A stretch of DNA of 64,000 nucleotides from assembly GCA_944412495.1 (NCBI GenBank), contig CALYBL010000032.1, positions 62,001-126,000 on the forward strand. The letters are read 5' to 3'. Origin of the DNA: an uncultured Clostridia bacterium (GTDB lineage Bacteria; Bacillota; Clostridia; Oscillospirales; Acutalibacteraceae). A program made the translations under genes and the position numbers. The notes under the pieces were generated by a model. It made no database searches, was not told the origin of the DNA, and was given only the letters and a program-made list of their open reading frames with translations. Shown piece after piece: positions 46,375 to 56,339 of this stretch (the stretch's first letter is position 1; the number at the start of each line of letters is the position of its first letter).

Positions 46375-46917
46375 TTATTTGCTGAACAGCGGCAGGGGCT
46401 CCAAAAATATTATATCATGCCTGTTGGCAGCGTCACCCTCCGCCAGCACCGCGCATGATGCGGCAAGCTCGCCGCCGGCAAGCTTCACGAGCTCCTGCAC
46501 CGCGTGCAGCGACTCTCCCGTGCTTATAACGTCGTCGACAATAAGCACGCGCCTGTCCTTCAGCTTATCTGCCTCCGACTCGCTTATATAAAGCTTCTGC
46601 TCGTCCTTGGTGGTTATGGACTTCACGCTCACGCCGACGGGATTGCGCATGTACAGCTTTATGTTCTTTCTCGCAACGACATATGGCTTGCCCGACTGTC
46701 TCGACATCTCATACGCAAGCGGTATGCTCTTGGCCTCCGGCGTTATTATGACGTCGAATTCCGGCACCTTTTTGAGCAGCTCTCCTGAAGCTGCCACCGT
46801 CAGCTCCACATCGCCGAATATTATAAACGCGGCTATGTCTATGCTGTCGTTTATGTCACAGAGCGGAAGCTCCCTTTTAAGTCCGGCTATCTCCATGCTG
46901 TAGGTCCTGTTGCCCAT
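46375..46917 (-). CDS. apt: Adenine phosphoribosyltransferase-like protein
   Basis: It encodes 180 residues. The type I PRTase PRPP loop is VLIVDDVISTGESLHAVQEL near 123, preceded by the flexible hood region and IITPEAKSIPLAYEMSRQSG near 57. This matches Apt, which makes AMP from adenine and PRPP, although Apt-like binding proteins in Firmicutes also include regulators. A strong AGGAGG site lies upstream, and the HIT gene ends ten bases before it, so the two form an operon. The salvage role fits the HIT partner, which cleaves nucleoside phosphoramidates. Confidence 0.85.
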   Translation of the reverse strand: MGNRTYSMEIAGLKRELPLCDINDSIDIAAFIIFGDVELTVAASGELLKKVPEFDVIITPEAKSIPLAYEMSRQSGKPYVVARKNIKLYMRNPVGVSVKSITTKDEQKLYISESEADKLKDRRVLIVDDVISTGESLHAVQELVKLAGGELAASCAVLAEGDAANRHDIIFLEPLPLFSK

Positions 46918-46927
46918 ATATATCCTC

Positions 46928-47266
46928 CTAAATTATTCTTTCTGACATTTTTATGCCGCCGAGAAGATGAAAATGTATGTGCTTTACCGTTTGACCTGCG
47001 TCTTCTCCGCAGTTGTTTATTATCCTGAAGCCGCTGTCCAGCCCGTTTTCTTTGGCTATTTTCGCAGCCACCTCGAAAATACGCGATATAAGCGCCGAAT
47101 TGCTTTTGTCTATGTCAAGCGCAGACTCTATATGCTGCTTCGGCATTATCAGGGCGTGAAAGGGCGCTTGCGGATTCACATCCTTTATGGCTATTACCAG
47201 GTCGTCCTCATAATACTTAGCCGACGGTATCTCGCCGTCTATTATTTTGCAGAAAATGCAGTCCAT
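46928..47266 (-). CDS. HIT-family nucleotide hydrolase
   Basis: It encodes 112 residues from ATG at 47266 (AAAGGAG nine bases upstream); a longer frame exists but lacks a site. Motifs: CIFCKIIDGEIPSAKYYEDD at the N-terminus and the histidine triad HIHFHLLGG near 100. HIT (HINT-type) proteins hydrolyse AMP-linked phosphoramidates. The short N-terminal CxxC may bind zinc. It is upstream of apt in a two-gene unit. Confidence 0.95.
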   Translation of the reverse strand: MDCIFCKIIDGEIPSAKYYEDDLVIAIKDVNPQAPFHALIMPKQHIESALDIDKSNSALISRIFEVAAKIAKENGLDSGFRIINNCGEDAGQTVKHIHFHLLGGIKMSERII

Positions 47267-47505
47267 ATCTGACACTCCTTTAAAAAATTTATAACCATAT
47301 TTTGATAAGCTTTTATACCTTTCGCACTTCCTATACACCAAAATCATATAAGACGCTTAAGACGCTGCAGACACGGCAGAATATACATTCAACTTCTTTA
47401 AAATCTAATTCTGCCGTGCGGAGAGCTCAGTCAGGCTGCGGCGCTGCCAAAAGCCGGAGTCTGGGCAGTCGCGAAAAATCCATATACCAAATCAGCGGCA
47501 GACAA

Positions 47506-50133
47506 TCACTTTGCCGTCTCTCTGAGCGCCTCCTCTGCGGCGCTGAGCGCCTGCTGCACCTTGGACGCATCCTTGCCGCCGGCCATTGCACTGTCGGGAC
47601 GGCCGCCGCCGTTGCCGCCGGCCGCCTGTGCCGCCCTTTTCACAATGTTTCCGGCGTGTGCGCCCATCTCCACCGCCTGACTGCCGCAGGCGGCAGCAAA
47701 TGTCACCTTGCCGCCGGAGACCGCCGCTATCACTACTACCGCATTCTTAAAGTCAGATTTTATTTTATCGCACATTGCGCGCGCCGCGTCGGGAGTTATG
47801 TCGGAAACAGCTTTAGCTATAAATCTGAAGCCGCCTATTTCCTTTGCCGATTTCACAAGGTCGTCCGCCTGCCCTGACGCTATCTGCGCACGCAGCTTCT
47901 GGATTCCCTTTTCCTGCTCCTTAAGCTCTGACATTACCTGTGCGGCCCTGCGCTCAAGGTCGTCGGCGCCGGCGGCCTTTAATATGTCCGCCGCGCTTTC
48001 GGCCGCCGCCTTATACGAATCAAGCAGCTTTAACACTCCGCCGCCGGTCACGGCCACTATGCGGCGCACACCCGAAGCCACCGAGCTTTCCGACACTATC
48101 TTAAACAGGCCGATGTTCGACGTATTCGTCACGTGCGTGCCGCCGCAAAGCTCGACCGAAACATTTCCGCTCTTCTCGCTGCCCGCCGACACTACGCGTA
48201 CCATGTCGCCGTATTTTTCACCAAACAGCGCCATTGCGCCCGTCGCTTTCGCTTCGTCGGCCGGCATTTCCCGTGTGGTGACCGGAAGGGCGGACAGCAC
48301 ATATCCGTTTACCATATCCTCAGCCTGCTGCTTTTCCTCCGGCGTCATGGCAGAGAAATGTGTAAAGTCAAAGCGAAGCTCTTTGTCGTCGACCATGGAG
48401 CCGGCCTGCTGCACATGACTTCCAAGAACCTTCCGCAGCGCCGCCTGAAGCAGGTGCGTCGCCGTGTGGTTGCGGCGTATGCTGTTGCGGCGGCCGGTAT
48501 CTATTGCCGCCTTAACAGCGTCGCCGGCGCTGAAGCTGCCGCTGGTAACACGGCCCATGTGCATATATACGCCGTCCTCGTTCTTTTTAACATCTTCTAC
48601 CGCAAATTCACCTGCGGCAGTGGATATGACGCCTCTGTCTCCGACCTGTCCGCCGCTCTCGGCATAGAAAGGCGTCCTGTCCAGCACTATTATGCCCTGC
48701 TCGCCCTCCGACAGGCTGCCGCCGGACACAGCGGCTATCTCCGCATCACATTCGTCCTGCTCATAGCCGACAAACCGTGTGGCGGGCACGTCCTTGAATA
48801 TATTGCCCTCACCAGCCCACGCGTCGTTCATGTCCTTGCGGGCCTTCCGCGCGCGGTCACGCTGGTCGGACATGAGGCGCGCAAATTCGTCCTCGTCAAT
48901 GCCCATGCCGCGCTCCGACAATATCTCGCGGGTCAAATCCAGCGGGAAGCCAAAGGTGTCGTACAGCATAAATGCATCCTTGCCGGAGAGCACGCCGCCC
49001 TTCGCCTGCGCCGCCATGTCGTCGAGTATCTGTAGCCCTTGGTCTATCGTGCGGCCGAAAGCCTCCTCCTCGGTGTTTATCACCTTGTATATCAGCTCGC
49101 TGCGCTCTTCAAGCTCGGGATATGCCTTTTTGTTCTCGTTTATGACCGTCTCGGCGACGTCCGCCAAAAACATGCGGTCAATCCCAAGCAGACGGCCGTG
49201 ACGCGCAGCCCGGCGCAGCAGCCGCCGAAGCACGTATCCGCGTCCCTCGTTCGACGCTATTATGCCGTCAGATATCATAAACACCGACGAGCGCATGTGG
49301 TCGGTTATTATGCGCAGTGATACATCGGCCTTTTCATCCTCGCCGTATTTGTGGCCGGATATCCCGCATATCCTGCTTGTGATATTTCTTATCGTGTCCA
49401 CCTCAAAGAGGTTGTCCACGCCCTGCATAATACAGGCGAGACGCTCAAGCCCCATGCCGGTGTCTATGTTCTTCTGCTTGAGCGGAGCATAGTTGCCCTT
49501 GCCGTCGGAGTCGAACTGCGAGAAAACAAGGTTCCAGAACTCAACATACCTGTCGCAGTCGCAGCCCACATGGCAGTCGGGGCGGCCGCAGCCCTTTTCG
49601 GGACCGCGGTCGAAATATATCTCGGAGCAGGGGCCGCACGGGCCGGTGCCGTGCTCCCAGAAATTATCCTCCTTGCCGAGACGGACGATGCGCTCAGGAG
49701 CAACGCCTATTTCATTGACCCAAATGTCGGCTGCCTCGTCATCGCCCTCATACACTGATATCCACAGCCTGTCAACCGGCAGCTCTATCACCTTTGTACA
49801 GAACTCCCACGCAAACTGTATGGCTTCGCGCTTAAAATAGTCGCCGAAGCTGAAGTTGCCCAGCATCTCAAAGAAGGTGCCGTGCCGTGCCGTATGCCCG
49901 ACATTGTCTATGTCAGGTGTGCGTATGCACTTCTGGCAGCTTGTGGCGCGTCTTTTCGGCGGAGTGGCCTCACCGGTAAAAAACTTCTTAAGCGGTGCCA
50001 TGCCTGAGTTTATGAGCAGCAGGCTTTTATCTCCGTCAGGCACAAGCGAAAAGCTCTTAAATCTGTAATGACCCTTGGATTCAAAATAGCTTAAAAATTT
50101 CTCTCTTAAATCGGTCAGCGACGTCCATTCCAT
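47506..50133 (-). CDS. alaS: Alanyl-tRNA synthetase
   Basis: It encodes 875 residues from ATG at 50133 (AAAGGGA upstream); upstream in-frame codons fall in the T-box terminator. The class II catalytic core spans about 1-400: FLSYFESKGHYRFKSFSLVP, LLINSGMAPLKKFFTGE and GMGLERLACIMQG. The editing domain has HTATHLLQAALRKVLGSHV near 570 and CGGTHVTNTSNIG near 672. The C-Ala domain ends with the glycine-rich AAGGNGGGRPDSAMAGGKD. Expression is controlled by a T-box riboswitch and a consensus promoter. Confidence 0.98.
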   Translation of the reverse strand: MEWTSLTDLREKFLSYFESKGHYRFKSFSLVPDGDKSLLLINSGMAPLKKFFTGEATPPKRRATSCQKCIRTPDIDNVGHTARHGTFFEMLGNFSFGDYFKREAIQFAWEFCTKVIELPVDRLWISVYEGDDEAADIWVNEIGVAPERIVRLGKEDNFWEHGTGPCGPCSEIYFDRGPEKGCGRPDCHVGCDCDRYVEFWNLVFSQFDSDGKGNYAPLKQKNIDTGMGLERLACIMQGVDNLFEVDTIRNITSRICGISGHKYGEDEKADVSLRIITDHMRSSVFMISDGIIASNEGRGYVLRRLLRRAARHGRLLGIDRMFLADVAETVINENKKAYPELEERSELIYKVINTEEEAFGRTIDQGLQILDDMAAQAKGGVLSGKDAFMLYDTFGFPLDLTREILSERGMGIDEDEFARLMSDQRDRARKARKDMNDAWAGEGNIFKDVPATRFVGYEQDECDAEIAAVSGGSLSEGEQGIIVLDRTPFYAESGGQVGDRGVISTAAGEFAVEDVKKNEDGVYMHMGRVTSGSFSAGDAVKAAIDTGRRNSIRRNHTATHLLQAALRKVLGSHVQQAGSMVDDKELRFDFTHFSAMTPEEKQQAEDMVNGYVLSALPVTTREMPADEAKATGAMALFGEKYGDMVRVVSAGSEKSGNVSVELCGGTHVTNTSNIGLFKIVSESSVASGVRRIVAVTGGGVLKLLDSYKAAAESAADILKAAGADDLERRAAQVMSELKEQEKGIQKLRAQIASGQADDLVKSAKEIGGFRFIAKAVSDITPDAARAMCDKIKSDFKNAVVVIAAVSGGKVTFAAACGSQAVEMGAHAGNIVKRAAQAAGGNGGGRPDSAMAGGKDASKVQQALSAAEEALRETAK

Positions 50134-50154
50134 GTTTTTCAGTCCCTTTCTCCT

Positions 50155-50385
50155 CAAAAAAATAAAAAGCCTCCGTCCGCCATGGGACGGAAGCAAATTC
50201 CGCGGTACCACCCAAATTGCCGCAAACAGCAGCCACTTTGTGCCCTTAACGCGGTGCTTACGTCTGTGTCTCCACAGCGGCTATAAGACGGCTCTGCGGC
50301 GTCTGCAACAGGAGCTTTCAGCATGACACTCCCTCTCTTTGGATGCATATCTCCGCTTAATCTTAATCACTGCTATTTTTATATA
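50155..50385 (-). promoter_or_regulatory. T-box riboswitch controlling alaS
   Basis: On the minus strand the hallmark AATTTGGGTGGTACCGCGGA is present, followed by a terminator hairpin (GCTTCCGTCC / GGACGGAGGC) with a T run at 50158-50165. The UGGU in the bulge pairs with the ACCA end of uncharged tRNA, where A is the Ala discriminator base. Ala codons (GCA, GCC) occur in the stem I region, but the exact specifier was not resolved. Uncharged tRNA-Ala should allow read-through. Confidence 0.93.
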
Positions 50386-50390
50386 TGTCA

Positions 50391-50419
50391 ATTATACTAA
50401 ACCCACTGTTATTTGTCAA
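50391..50419 (-). promoter_or_regulatory. Consensus sigma-A promoter of alaS
   Basis: On the minus strand TTGACA (50419-50414) and TATAAT (50396-50391) have a 17-base spacer, a perfect match, directly upstream of the T-box leader. Confidence 0.88.
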
Positions 50420-50874
50420 CGCGGCTTTAGTGCGCATTTGCATTTTTGCCGTTCCTGCACGGGATCAAAGCAGGCGTACACACTGCAATGTACACACGAC
50501 AAGCAAAATTAAACAGAAGGTCCCTTGCTGCCGGTTAATTCCGCTCTCCGCTTTTCCGGCCCATATGCAAAGGAGACGCTTCTCTTGAATTAAGGCGGCG
50601 GCAAAAGAGTCCAGCCTAAAAGGCCGGTGTAGAAAAACAATCCCAAAGGCTTACGGTGTCTTCGAATGCTCCGCCAGGCAATATTAGAGCAGATGATGGT
50701 CAAGGCCGTAACCGTTTCTGCGGTCTCTCTGTAGCATTATAATTGGCATTGGACAAAGGCGGAGAAAGCGCTGTGCAATTTTCTTAAGCGCTTTTAGGCA
50801 AAGCAGGCAAATTCTGCTTGTGCGACACCCGAAGCTGTCTATCACAGCTTTTTCACTGCCCGCTTTGACTGTAC

Positions 50875-51038
50875 CCAACCTCTGCTCGCTCCTTCGCCCA
50901 CCGGGCGCGCTCGCAGGCGGGTTCCACCTACTCTTGCGGTGCCCGGCTCTGTCTGCGGCGGTCAAGCCGCCTTGCCAATCGCCGACCGCTGCGCCAACCC
51001 CTGCTCGCTCCTTCGCCCACCGGGCGCGCTCGCAGGCG
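50875..51038 (+). repeat. 45-bp direct repeat, two copies 119 bp apart
   Basis: Copies at 50875-50919 and 50994-51038 differ at one base. The unit contains CTGCTCGCTCC, a small hairpin CGCCC-ACC-GGGCG and GCGCTCGCAGGCG. A diverged third copy lies at 62563-62610. Confidence 0.7.
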
Positions 51039-51292
51039 TTGCTTATCAAAAAGCTGGAGCGGCGATGCGAGCCATACAAAATCTGCGCTGTCCCAGCGCG
51101 GCACAGCATACTTGAAGATATGGCACAAATATTATAAAATATCAAGCAGCAAAAATTTCAGATAAAGTCCTGAGACAGGGCAGCAAACATATCAGAGCAA
51201 GGATAAAATAACAGCAGACGCCGCTGAAAGGGGGTCCCGTGCTTTATCCTGCCGATACTCGTATATAGCTTAACCGTTTGGATGAATTTTAA

Positions 51293-51760
51293 GTGTATAT
51301 AAGGAAATGCCGCAGGGAGGACCTTCCCGAAATAGCCAGACTGTTTTCCGATACCGTAGTAAATGTAAATATAAAAGATTATTCAGAGCAGCAGATATCC
51401 ACATGGTCCGGGCGCAGCCAAAGCCTCCTTAGCAGGGAGGATTTCCTCGACGCGCTTTACACACTTGTTGCCGTCGAGGATGATGCTATTGTGGGTTACG
51501 GCAACATAAGCAGAGACGGCTATATCGACCATTTATACACGCATAAGGACTTTCAGCGCCGCGGCATCGCGTCGGCGATATGCGATGAGCTTGAGCGGCA
51601 TGCTTATAATTCCGGCGCTGAAAGCTTCACAGCGCACGTTTCGGTAACGGCGCTGCCGTTTTTTATCCGCCGCGGCTACCATGTCGTAAAAGAGCTTGGG
51701 GCGAAAATAGACGGCATCTCGCTTACAAATTTTTTGTGTAAAAAAAATCCGCTGCAATAA
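51293..51760 (+). CDS. GNAT-family N-acetyltransferase
   Basis: It encodes 155 residues from GTG at 51293, with only a weak upstream site (GGATGA). The GNAT fold is clear: IRKCRREDLPEIARLFSDTV, AIVGYGNIS, then the acetyl-CoA-binding YTHKDFQRRGIASAICDELE (Q/RxxGxA loop) and FTAHVSVTALPFFIRRGY. Substrate is unknown; many such proteins acetylate small amines or peptides. It stands alone. Confidence 0.9.
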   Translation: MYIRKCRREDLPEIARLFSDTVVNVNIKDYSEQQISTWSGRSQSLLSREDFLDALYTLVAVEDDAIVGYGNISRDGYIDHLYTHKDFQRRGIASAICDELERHAYNSGAESFTAHVSVTALPFFIRRGYHVVKELGAKIDGISLTNFLCKKNPLQ

Positions 51761-52283
51761 ATGCGCCCGCTTTTCTGATATTTCTCACATCGATAATTAT
51801 CCGTCTGTATATGCACTGCAAAGGCCCGCCGGCCGGCTTTCTATACTCCAAGCGATTACCTCCTCCTGCCTCCGCGGGAAAATCCGGCGTGCCGGCACCG
51901 CAGGCGGCTTCGGCCCGCACTTGATGACCGCTCCCTTATAAAATCAGCTAAATGAAGCTTTTCTGCCTGTCATCAGAAAAGTCAGGACATCATTTAAGCA
52001 GGCAGCAAAGACAAAGGCTTATTATGCCGTACAGCATTTGACTATTTCTGCCGAGTGCTTTTATCCCTCAGTGCGGCCCTCCGTCATTCAAATTCCATGT
52101 ATAAAATTTTGAAGATAAAAAGCACATATGGAAAGCAGCCGCCTTTCCCGTCCCCTTATAACCGAGAATGGCTGTAAAATCGCCGTCCGGGCACTGTATA
52201 GATTAAAAGATTTTTTTAAAACAAGCATTAAGCAGGATACGTCCGAATAGTCTTTTAACAGACAAACTTATCGGAGTGGGCGG
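51761..52283. other. Intergenic, nothing recognised
   Basis: 523 bases. A loose CTGCCTG/CAGGCAG inverted repeat near 51965-52005 is the only structure seen. No glycine or lysine riboswitch core is apparent ahead of the symporter. Confidence 0.5.
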
Positions 52284-53687
52284 ATGCTTGATATTTTAAA
52301 CACCTTAAACGAAAAAATAAGCGGCATAGTCTGGGGCCTTCCCATGATAATTGCCATTATCTCAATAGGCGGATATTTTACGTTTAAGAGCGGATTTTTC
52401 CAGATAACCCGCTTTAAGCTGATATTTGCCTCCACGCTCGGCGGCATGTTTAAAAAGAGAGAGCGCGGCGGCGTTTCTCCCTTTAAGGCGATGGCGACGG
52501 CGCTCGCCGGCTCAGCCGGCACCGGGAATATAATCGGCGTGGCGACGGCTATCGCCGCGGGCGGCCCCGGCGCTATATTCTGGATGTGGGCCTCCGGACT
52601 GCTGGGCATGATGACAAAGCTTGCCGAGGTGACGCTGGCCGTGCACTTCAGAGAAAAAAAGGGCGACGGCTGGCGCGGCGGACCGATGTATTATATTAAA
52701 AACGGACTGGGCAAAAAATTTGCGCCGCTTGCCGCCGCGTTTGCCGTCCTCTGCGTACTGGCCTCCTTTGGCGTCGGCAACATGACGCAGGTAAACGCCA
52801 TGTCGTCAAGCTGGCAGAAAAGCTTTAACCTGTCCGCCGTCTGGATAGGCATAGGCATGGCGGCCGTTGTCACGCTTGTGATTTTCGGCAGGATGACCAA
52901 GATATCGTCGATTGCCGGCTTTATTGTGCCCTTTATGTCCCTTTTTTATATAGCCGGATCACTCATAGTGATATGCGTGAACATAGAAAATCTTCCGGGC
53001 GCCGTGGGGAGCATATTCGCCGGCGCCTTTGGGATCAGGCAGGCCGGCGGCGGAGTAATTGGCTTTACCATGGCTCAGGCCGTTAGATTCGGCGTCTCGC
53101 GCGGCGTATTTACCAATGAGGCGGGCATGGGCAGCTCGCCCATAGCTCACGCATCGGCTCAGACCTCCCATCCGGCGGAGCAGGGTATGTGGGGTGCAAT
53201 GGAAGTCTTTTTGGATACCATAGTCGTCTGCACCGTAACGGCGCTGGCAATACTCTCTTCACCTGAATACCTGTCGGGCAGCATCACTGCAGACTGGGCG
53301 CTGACCTCGGCAGCGTTCGCGGGAGCTTTGGGGCCGTTTGGCGAATATTTTATCGCTGTTTCCCTTGCGCTCTTCTCCTTTGCGACAATAATAGGCTGGT
53401 CGTACTACGGCATAAGCTGTGTGGAATATCTTTTTAAAAAGCATGGTGCAGCCGCCTCCGCCGTGTACCGGCTGATATACGTTCTGTGCATCATACCCGG
53501 CGCAGCGGCTGCACCGGAGGTGCTGTGGACCGCTGCGGATACACTCAACGGGCTTATGGCCGTGCCTAATATCATAGCCGTGGTTCTGCTGTCGAAATAC
53601 GTCTTTGCCGACCTTGACGATTTGCTCCCAAAATCCGTCCCATTTTCAAAATACAAGCCCAAATACGGCGCACGCTTTAGATGCTGA
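52284..53687 (+). CDS. Sodium:alanine/glycine symporter (AGCS family)
   Basis: It encodes 467 residues with about eleven membrane helices. The AGCS signature lies near residues 73-110: ATALAGSAGTGNIIGVATAI, then AAGGPGAIFWMWASGLLGMM and KLAEVTLAVHFREKK. Later motifs are GPMYYIKNGLG and GVFTNEAGMGSSPIAHASAQ. The family imports alanine or glycine with Na+ (or H+). It is monocistronic, with GGAGTG upstream. Confidence 0.96.
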   Translation: MLDILNTLNEKISGIVWGLPMIIAIISIGGYFTFKSGFFQITRFKLIFASTLGGMFKKRERGGVSPFKAMATALAGSAGTGNIIGVATAIAAGGPGAIFWMWASGLLGMMTKLAEVTLAVHFREKKGDGWRGGPMYYIKNGLGKKFAPLAAAFAVLCVLASFGVGNMTQVNAMSSSWQKSFNLSAVWIGIGMAAVVTLVIFGRMTKISSIAGFIVPFMSLFYIAGSLIVICVNIENLPGAVGSIFAGAFGIRQAGGGVIGFTMAQAVRFGVSRGVFTNEAGMGSSPIAHASAQTSHPAEQGMWGAMEVFLDTIVVCTVTALAILSSPEYLSGSITADWALTSAAFAGALGPFGEYFIAVSLALFSFATIIGWSYYGISCVEYLFKKHGAAASAVYRLIYVLCIIPGAAAAPEVLWTAADTLNGLMAVPNIIAVVLLSKYVFADLDDLLPKSVPFSKYKPKYGARFRC

Positions 53688-54086
53688 GCCCGCATTGCTT
53701 TGCATAACTGCGATTATGCCGCCGCATATTTTGGAGCAGCGCTGCCGCCCCACATCTTGATTATTGCATGACCGATGAGCTTTGTGTATATTCATTTTGT
53801 TTTCGATTCTGTTTTGTGCACTAACCTTTCTCCGCTTTTAGCACGCCATGTATAATGCAATTAAAAAGATAGCGTCTCCTTTCTGCAGCCGTTAATACGC
53901 TATACCTATGCCCTAACAATGCGCCGCCTGCCGCCATGGTGGGCGGCTGTTTCTCTTTAGTTATGTCTATGGCTTAAAGGGCAGTGCAGCCCAAAAAATG
54001 TAAAATTATTTTTAACGCCGCATATCGGTAATTAATTTTGTACCGCTGCCAATAATAAATACAAATATCTAATGGGCGGCGGAATT
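53688..54086. other. Intergenic, one possible terminator
   Basis: GCCGCC / GGCGGC arms at 53923-53947 followed by TGTTTCTCTTT may end the symporter transcript. Nothing else is seen. Confidence 0.45.
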
Positions 54087-55673
54087 ATGTACAAAAGAAT
54101 GCTTGCTGTTTTTATATCGACAGTAATAATAATGACGGTATGCTCCTTCAGGGTAATGTACCTGACGGGCGGCTCGGACATACAGGCGGCGGATTACCGC
54201 TCGGGCTACCGGCTGGAGATTTCGAGGGGGCGCGGCACCATATACGACTGCAATCTAAGCCCCATCACCAACGACAGCATAGAATATGTGGCCATAGTGC
54301 CGCCGACGCCGCAGGCCGTTATGGAGATAACCGAGCAGCTTGACGGGGAAACGGCGCAAAGCGTGCTCGAGCGGCTGAGAAGCGGAAATCCGGTCACGAC
54401 CGTCGTGTCGTCCGGTTTTTTGAGCGAAAGCTGCACTGTCATAAAGACCTTTAAAAGATATTCCTCGACACAGCCTGCCGCGCATATCATAGGATATATA
54501 AACAGCGACGGCAGCGGCACATCGGGCATTGAAAAGGCATACGACGATATTCTCAGCCGTCCGTCTGCCCTGACCGCCACTTACCGCACTGACGCAAACG
54601 GCAATATCTTAAGCGGCAGCGAGCCGGAGATAGATTACAGCGGCTACAATTTGTCCGCCGGTGTAGTTCTTACCATCGACAAGGGGCTGCAGCTGGCGGC
54701 GGAGGCTGCCGCATCGCGGTATCTTGACGCCGGTGCTGTGGTTGTGCTGGATATCAGTACCGGCAAAATAAGAGCAATGTGCAGCCTGCCTAAGTTTGAC
54801 CAATACAATGTCGCCGAAAGCCTTGAGGATGAATCCTCACCCCTTATAAACCGCGCACTGCTCAACTACAACGTTGGCTCGGTCTACAAGCTCGTGGTTG
54901 CCGCCGCCGCGCTTGAGCAGGGGGTTTCACCCGATACCACGTTTTCCTGCAGCGGCAGCTACATGGTAGGCGACAAGGAGTTCCATTGCCTCGGCGAGCA
55001 TGGCACAATTAATATGGAAACGGCCCTCGAGGTATCCTGCAATATCTATTTTATTCAGCTTGCGCAAAGCTTTCTGCCGCAGTCGATACTGAGCATATCC
55101 CGCTCTGCGGGCTTTGAGCGCTCTTTCTATCTGTGCGACGGCATATCCTCCGATTCGGGGCTGCTTCCGTCGCTTGAGACGCTGCGGACACAGCCTGCAG
55201 CTCTCGCAAATCTCTCCTTCGGTCAGGGGGAGTTGATGCTCACACCCCTTCACATGGCCGGCTTTATCTCCGCGATAGCCTCTGGGGGATATTACCGCGA
55301 GCCGGTTCTTATTGAGGGGCTTGTGGATGACAGCGGCAGCCTTTATGACGTTTCTGAGCAGCAGGCGCCGGCAAAAATTTTAAGCGATTCTGCCGCCGGC
55401 ATACTCAAGGAGTATATGATAAACACGGTAGAGAGCGGCACCGGCACTGCCGCCAAGCCGGAGAGCGGCGGCGCCGGCGGCAAAACCGCTACCGCCGAAA
55501 CCGGCTGGATAAAGGACGGCCGCGAGGTTTATCAGACGTGGTTTACCGGCTTTTTCCCCGCCGATGACCCGCAGTACGCTGTGGTTGTTCTGGCGGAGGA
55601 CGGCGCCTCCGGAAGCCGCACCAGTGCCCCGGTCTTTAAGCTTATCGCCGATTATGTTATAAGCCGCGGTTAG
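54087..55673 (+). CDS. Class B-like penicillin-binding protein (transpeptidase)
   Basis: It encodes 528 residues from ATG at 54087, preceded by GGCGGCGG; the ATG at 54072 has no site. A single N-terminal membrane anchor (about 6-24) leads to the PBP dimer domain (EISRGRGTIYDCNLSPI) and the transpeptidase domain. SxxK is SVYK in NYNVGSVYKLVVAAAALEQG near 262, SxN is SCN in VSCNIYF, and the third motif reads GGKTATAETGW, with KTA replacing the usual KTG. It resembles the SpoVD/FtsI group but lacks PASTA domains. It would cross-link peptidoglycan during division or sporulation. No division genes are adjacent. Confidence 0.9.
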   Translation: MYKRMLAVFISTVIIMTVCSFRVMYLTGGSDIQAADYRSGYRLEISRGRGTIYDCNLSPITNDSIEYVAIVPPTPQAVMEITEQLDGETAQSVLERLRSGNPVTTVVSSGFLSESCTVIKTFKRYSSTQPAAHIIGYINSDGSGTSGIEKAYDDILSRPSALTATYRTDANGNILSGSEPEIDYSGYNLSAGVVLTIDKGLQLAAEAAASRYLDAGAVVVLDISTGKIRAMCSLPKFDQYNVAESLEDESSPLINRALLNYNVGSVYKLVVAAAALEQGVSPDTTFSCSGSYMVGDKEFHCLGEHGTINMETALEVSCNIYFIQLAQSFLPQSILSISRSAGFERSFYLCDGISSDSGLLPSLETLRTQPAALANLSFGQGELMLTPLHMAGFISAIASGGYYREPVLIEGLVDDSGSLYDVSEQQAPAKILSDSAAGILKEYMINTVESGTGTAAKPESGGAGGKTATAETGWIKDGREVYQTWFTGFFPADDPQYAVVVLAEDGASGSRTSAPVFKLIADYVISRG

Positions 55674-56339
55674 AAAAAATTATAAGCGGCTATGCCGGCG
55701 GCTTTGGTTAGCGCCGTGTGCCCAAATGCAAATTTATTCTCGTGTGCACATGTATGCAGCCCGCGGATAATCCATGCTCGTATATCGCAAGGTCTTTTGT
55801 TCCGATGCCAAAGCTGCGCTAAAAATGTTTCGCTTTTGATTTTTGGCTATGCCGGGCGCGCAGACTCACTTATCCGTATAAGGCAGACAGCAATAAAAGA
55901 GCATTGCGGCCGTCACTGCTTAATGTATAAGGACTTACAACGCTGAATATTATGGCGCTTTTAATAACAGTGTGTCGGGAAAGCTGATAAGCCTTTTATC
56001 AAATATAATTATTATGCTTACAAAAATCATCAAGCCGGCTTGACAGCTAGAGCTTTTTCTGTCATCGCCCCAAGAACGTACAGACATATTACAGCCGCTG
56101 CCGCCGTCACATCTGGCTCTTTAAGCTGATGCCAAGCTTTCGGTTGGCCTTGCTGGTGACGGCTCACCGATCGGTCATACAAGAGCCGAACTTAGCCTAT
56201 AAAGCCTTTCTGCCTGCGGAATCAAGATTTTTCTTTCTGAAGCGGGCAATCAAAACCACCCGTTAAGCGCGGTGCTTTAAGAAATGAGGCAGGGTCGGCA
56301 ATCAGCCGCCCTCCTGCTAAAATTCCCTTATCTCACGCC
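55674..56339. other. Intergenic, nothing recognised
   Basis: 666 bases with no credible gene, RNA or clear terminator. Confidence 0.5.

Larger units (their letters stand above)
50386..51292. other. Intergenic; contains alaS promoter and a 45-bp direct repeat
   Basis: Beyond the promoter at 50391-50419 and the repeat copies at 50875 and 50994, no gene or RNA is recognised. Confidence 0.55.

Noticed and set aside
51761..52283. Glycine or lysine riboswitch before the AGCS symporter
   Set aside because: No conserved aptamer core visible; only a loose inverted repeat.
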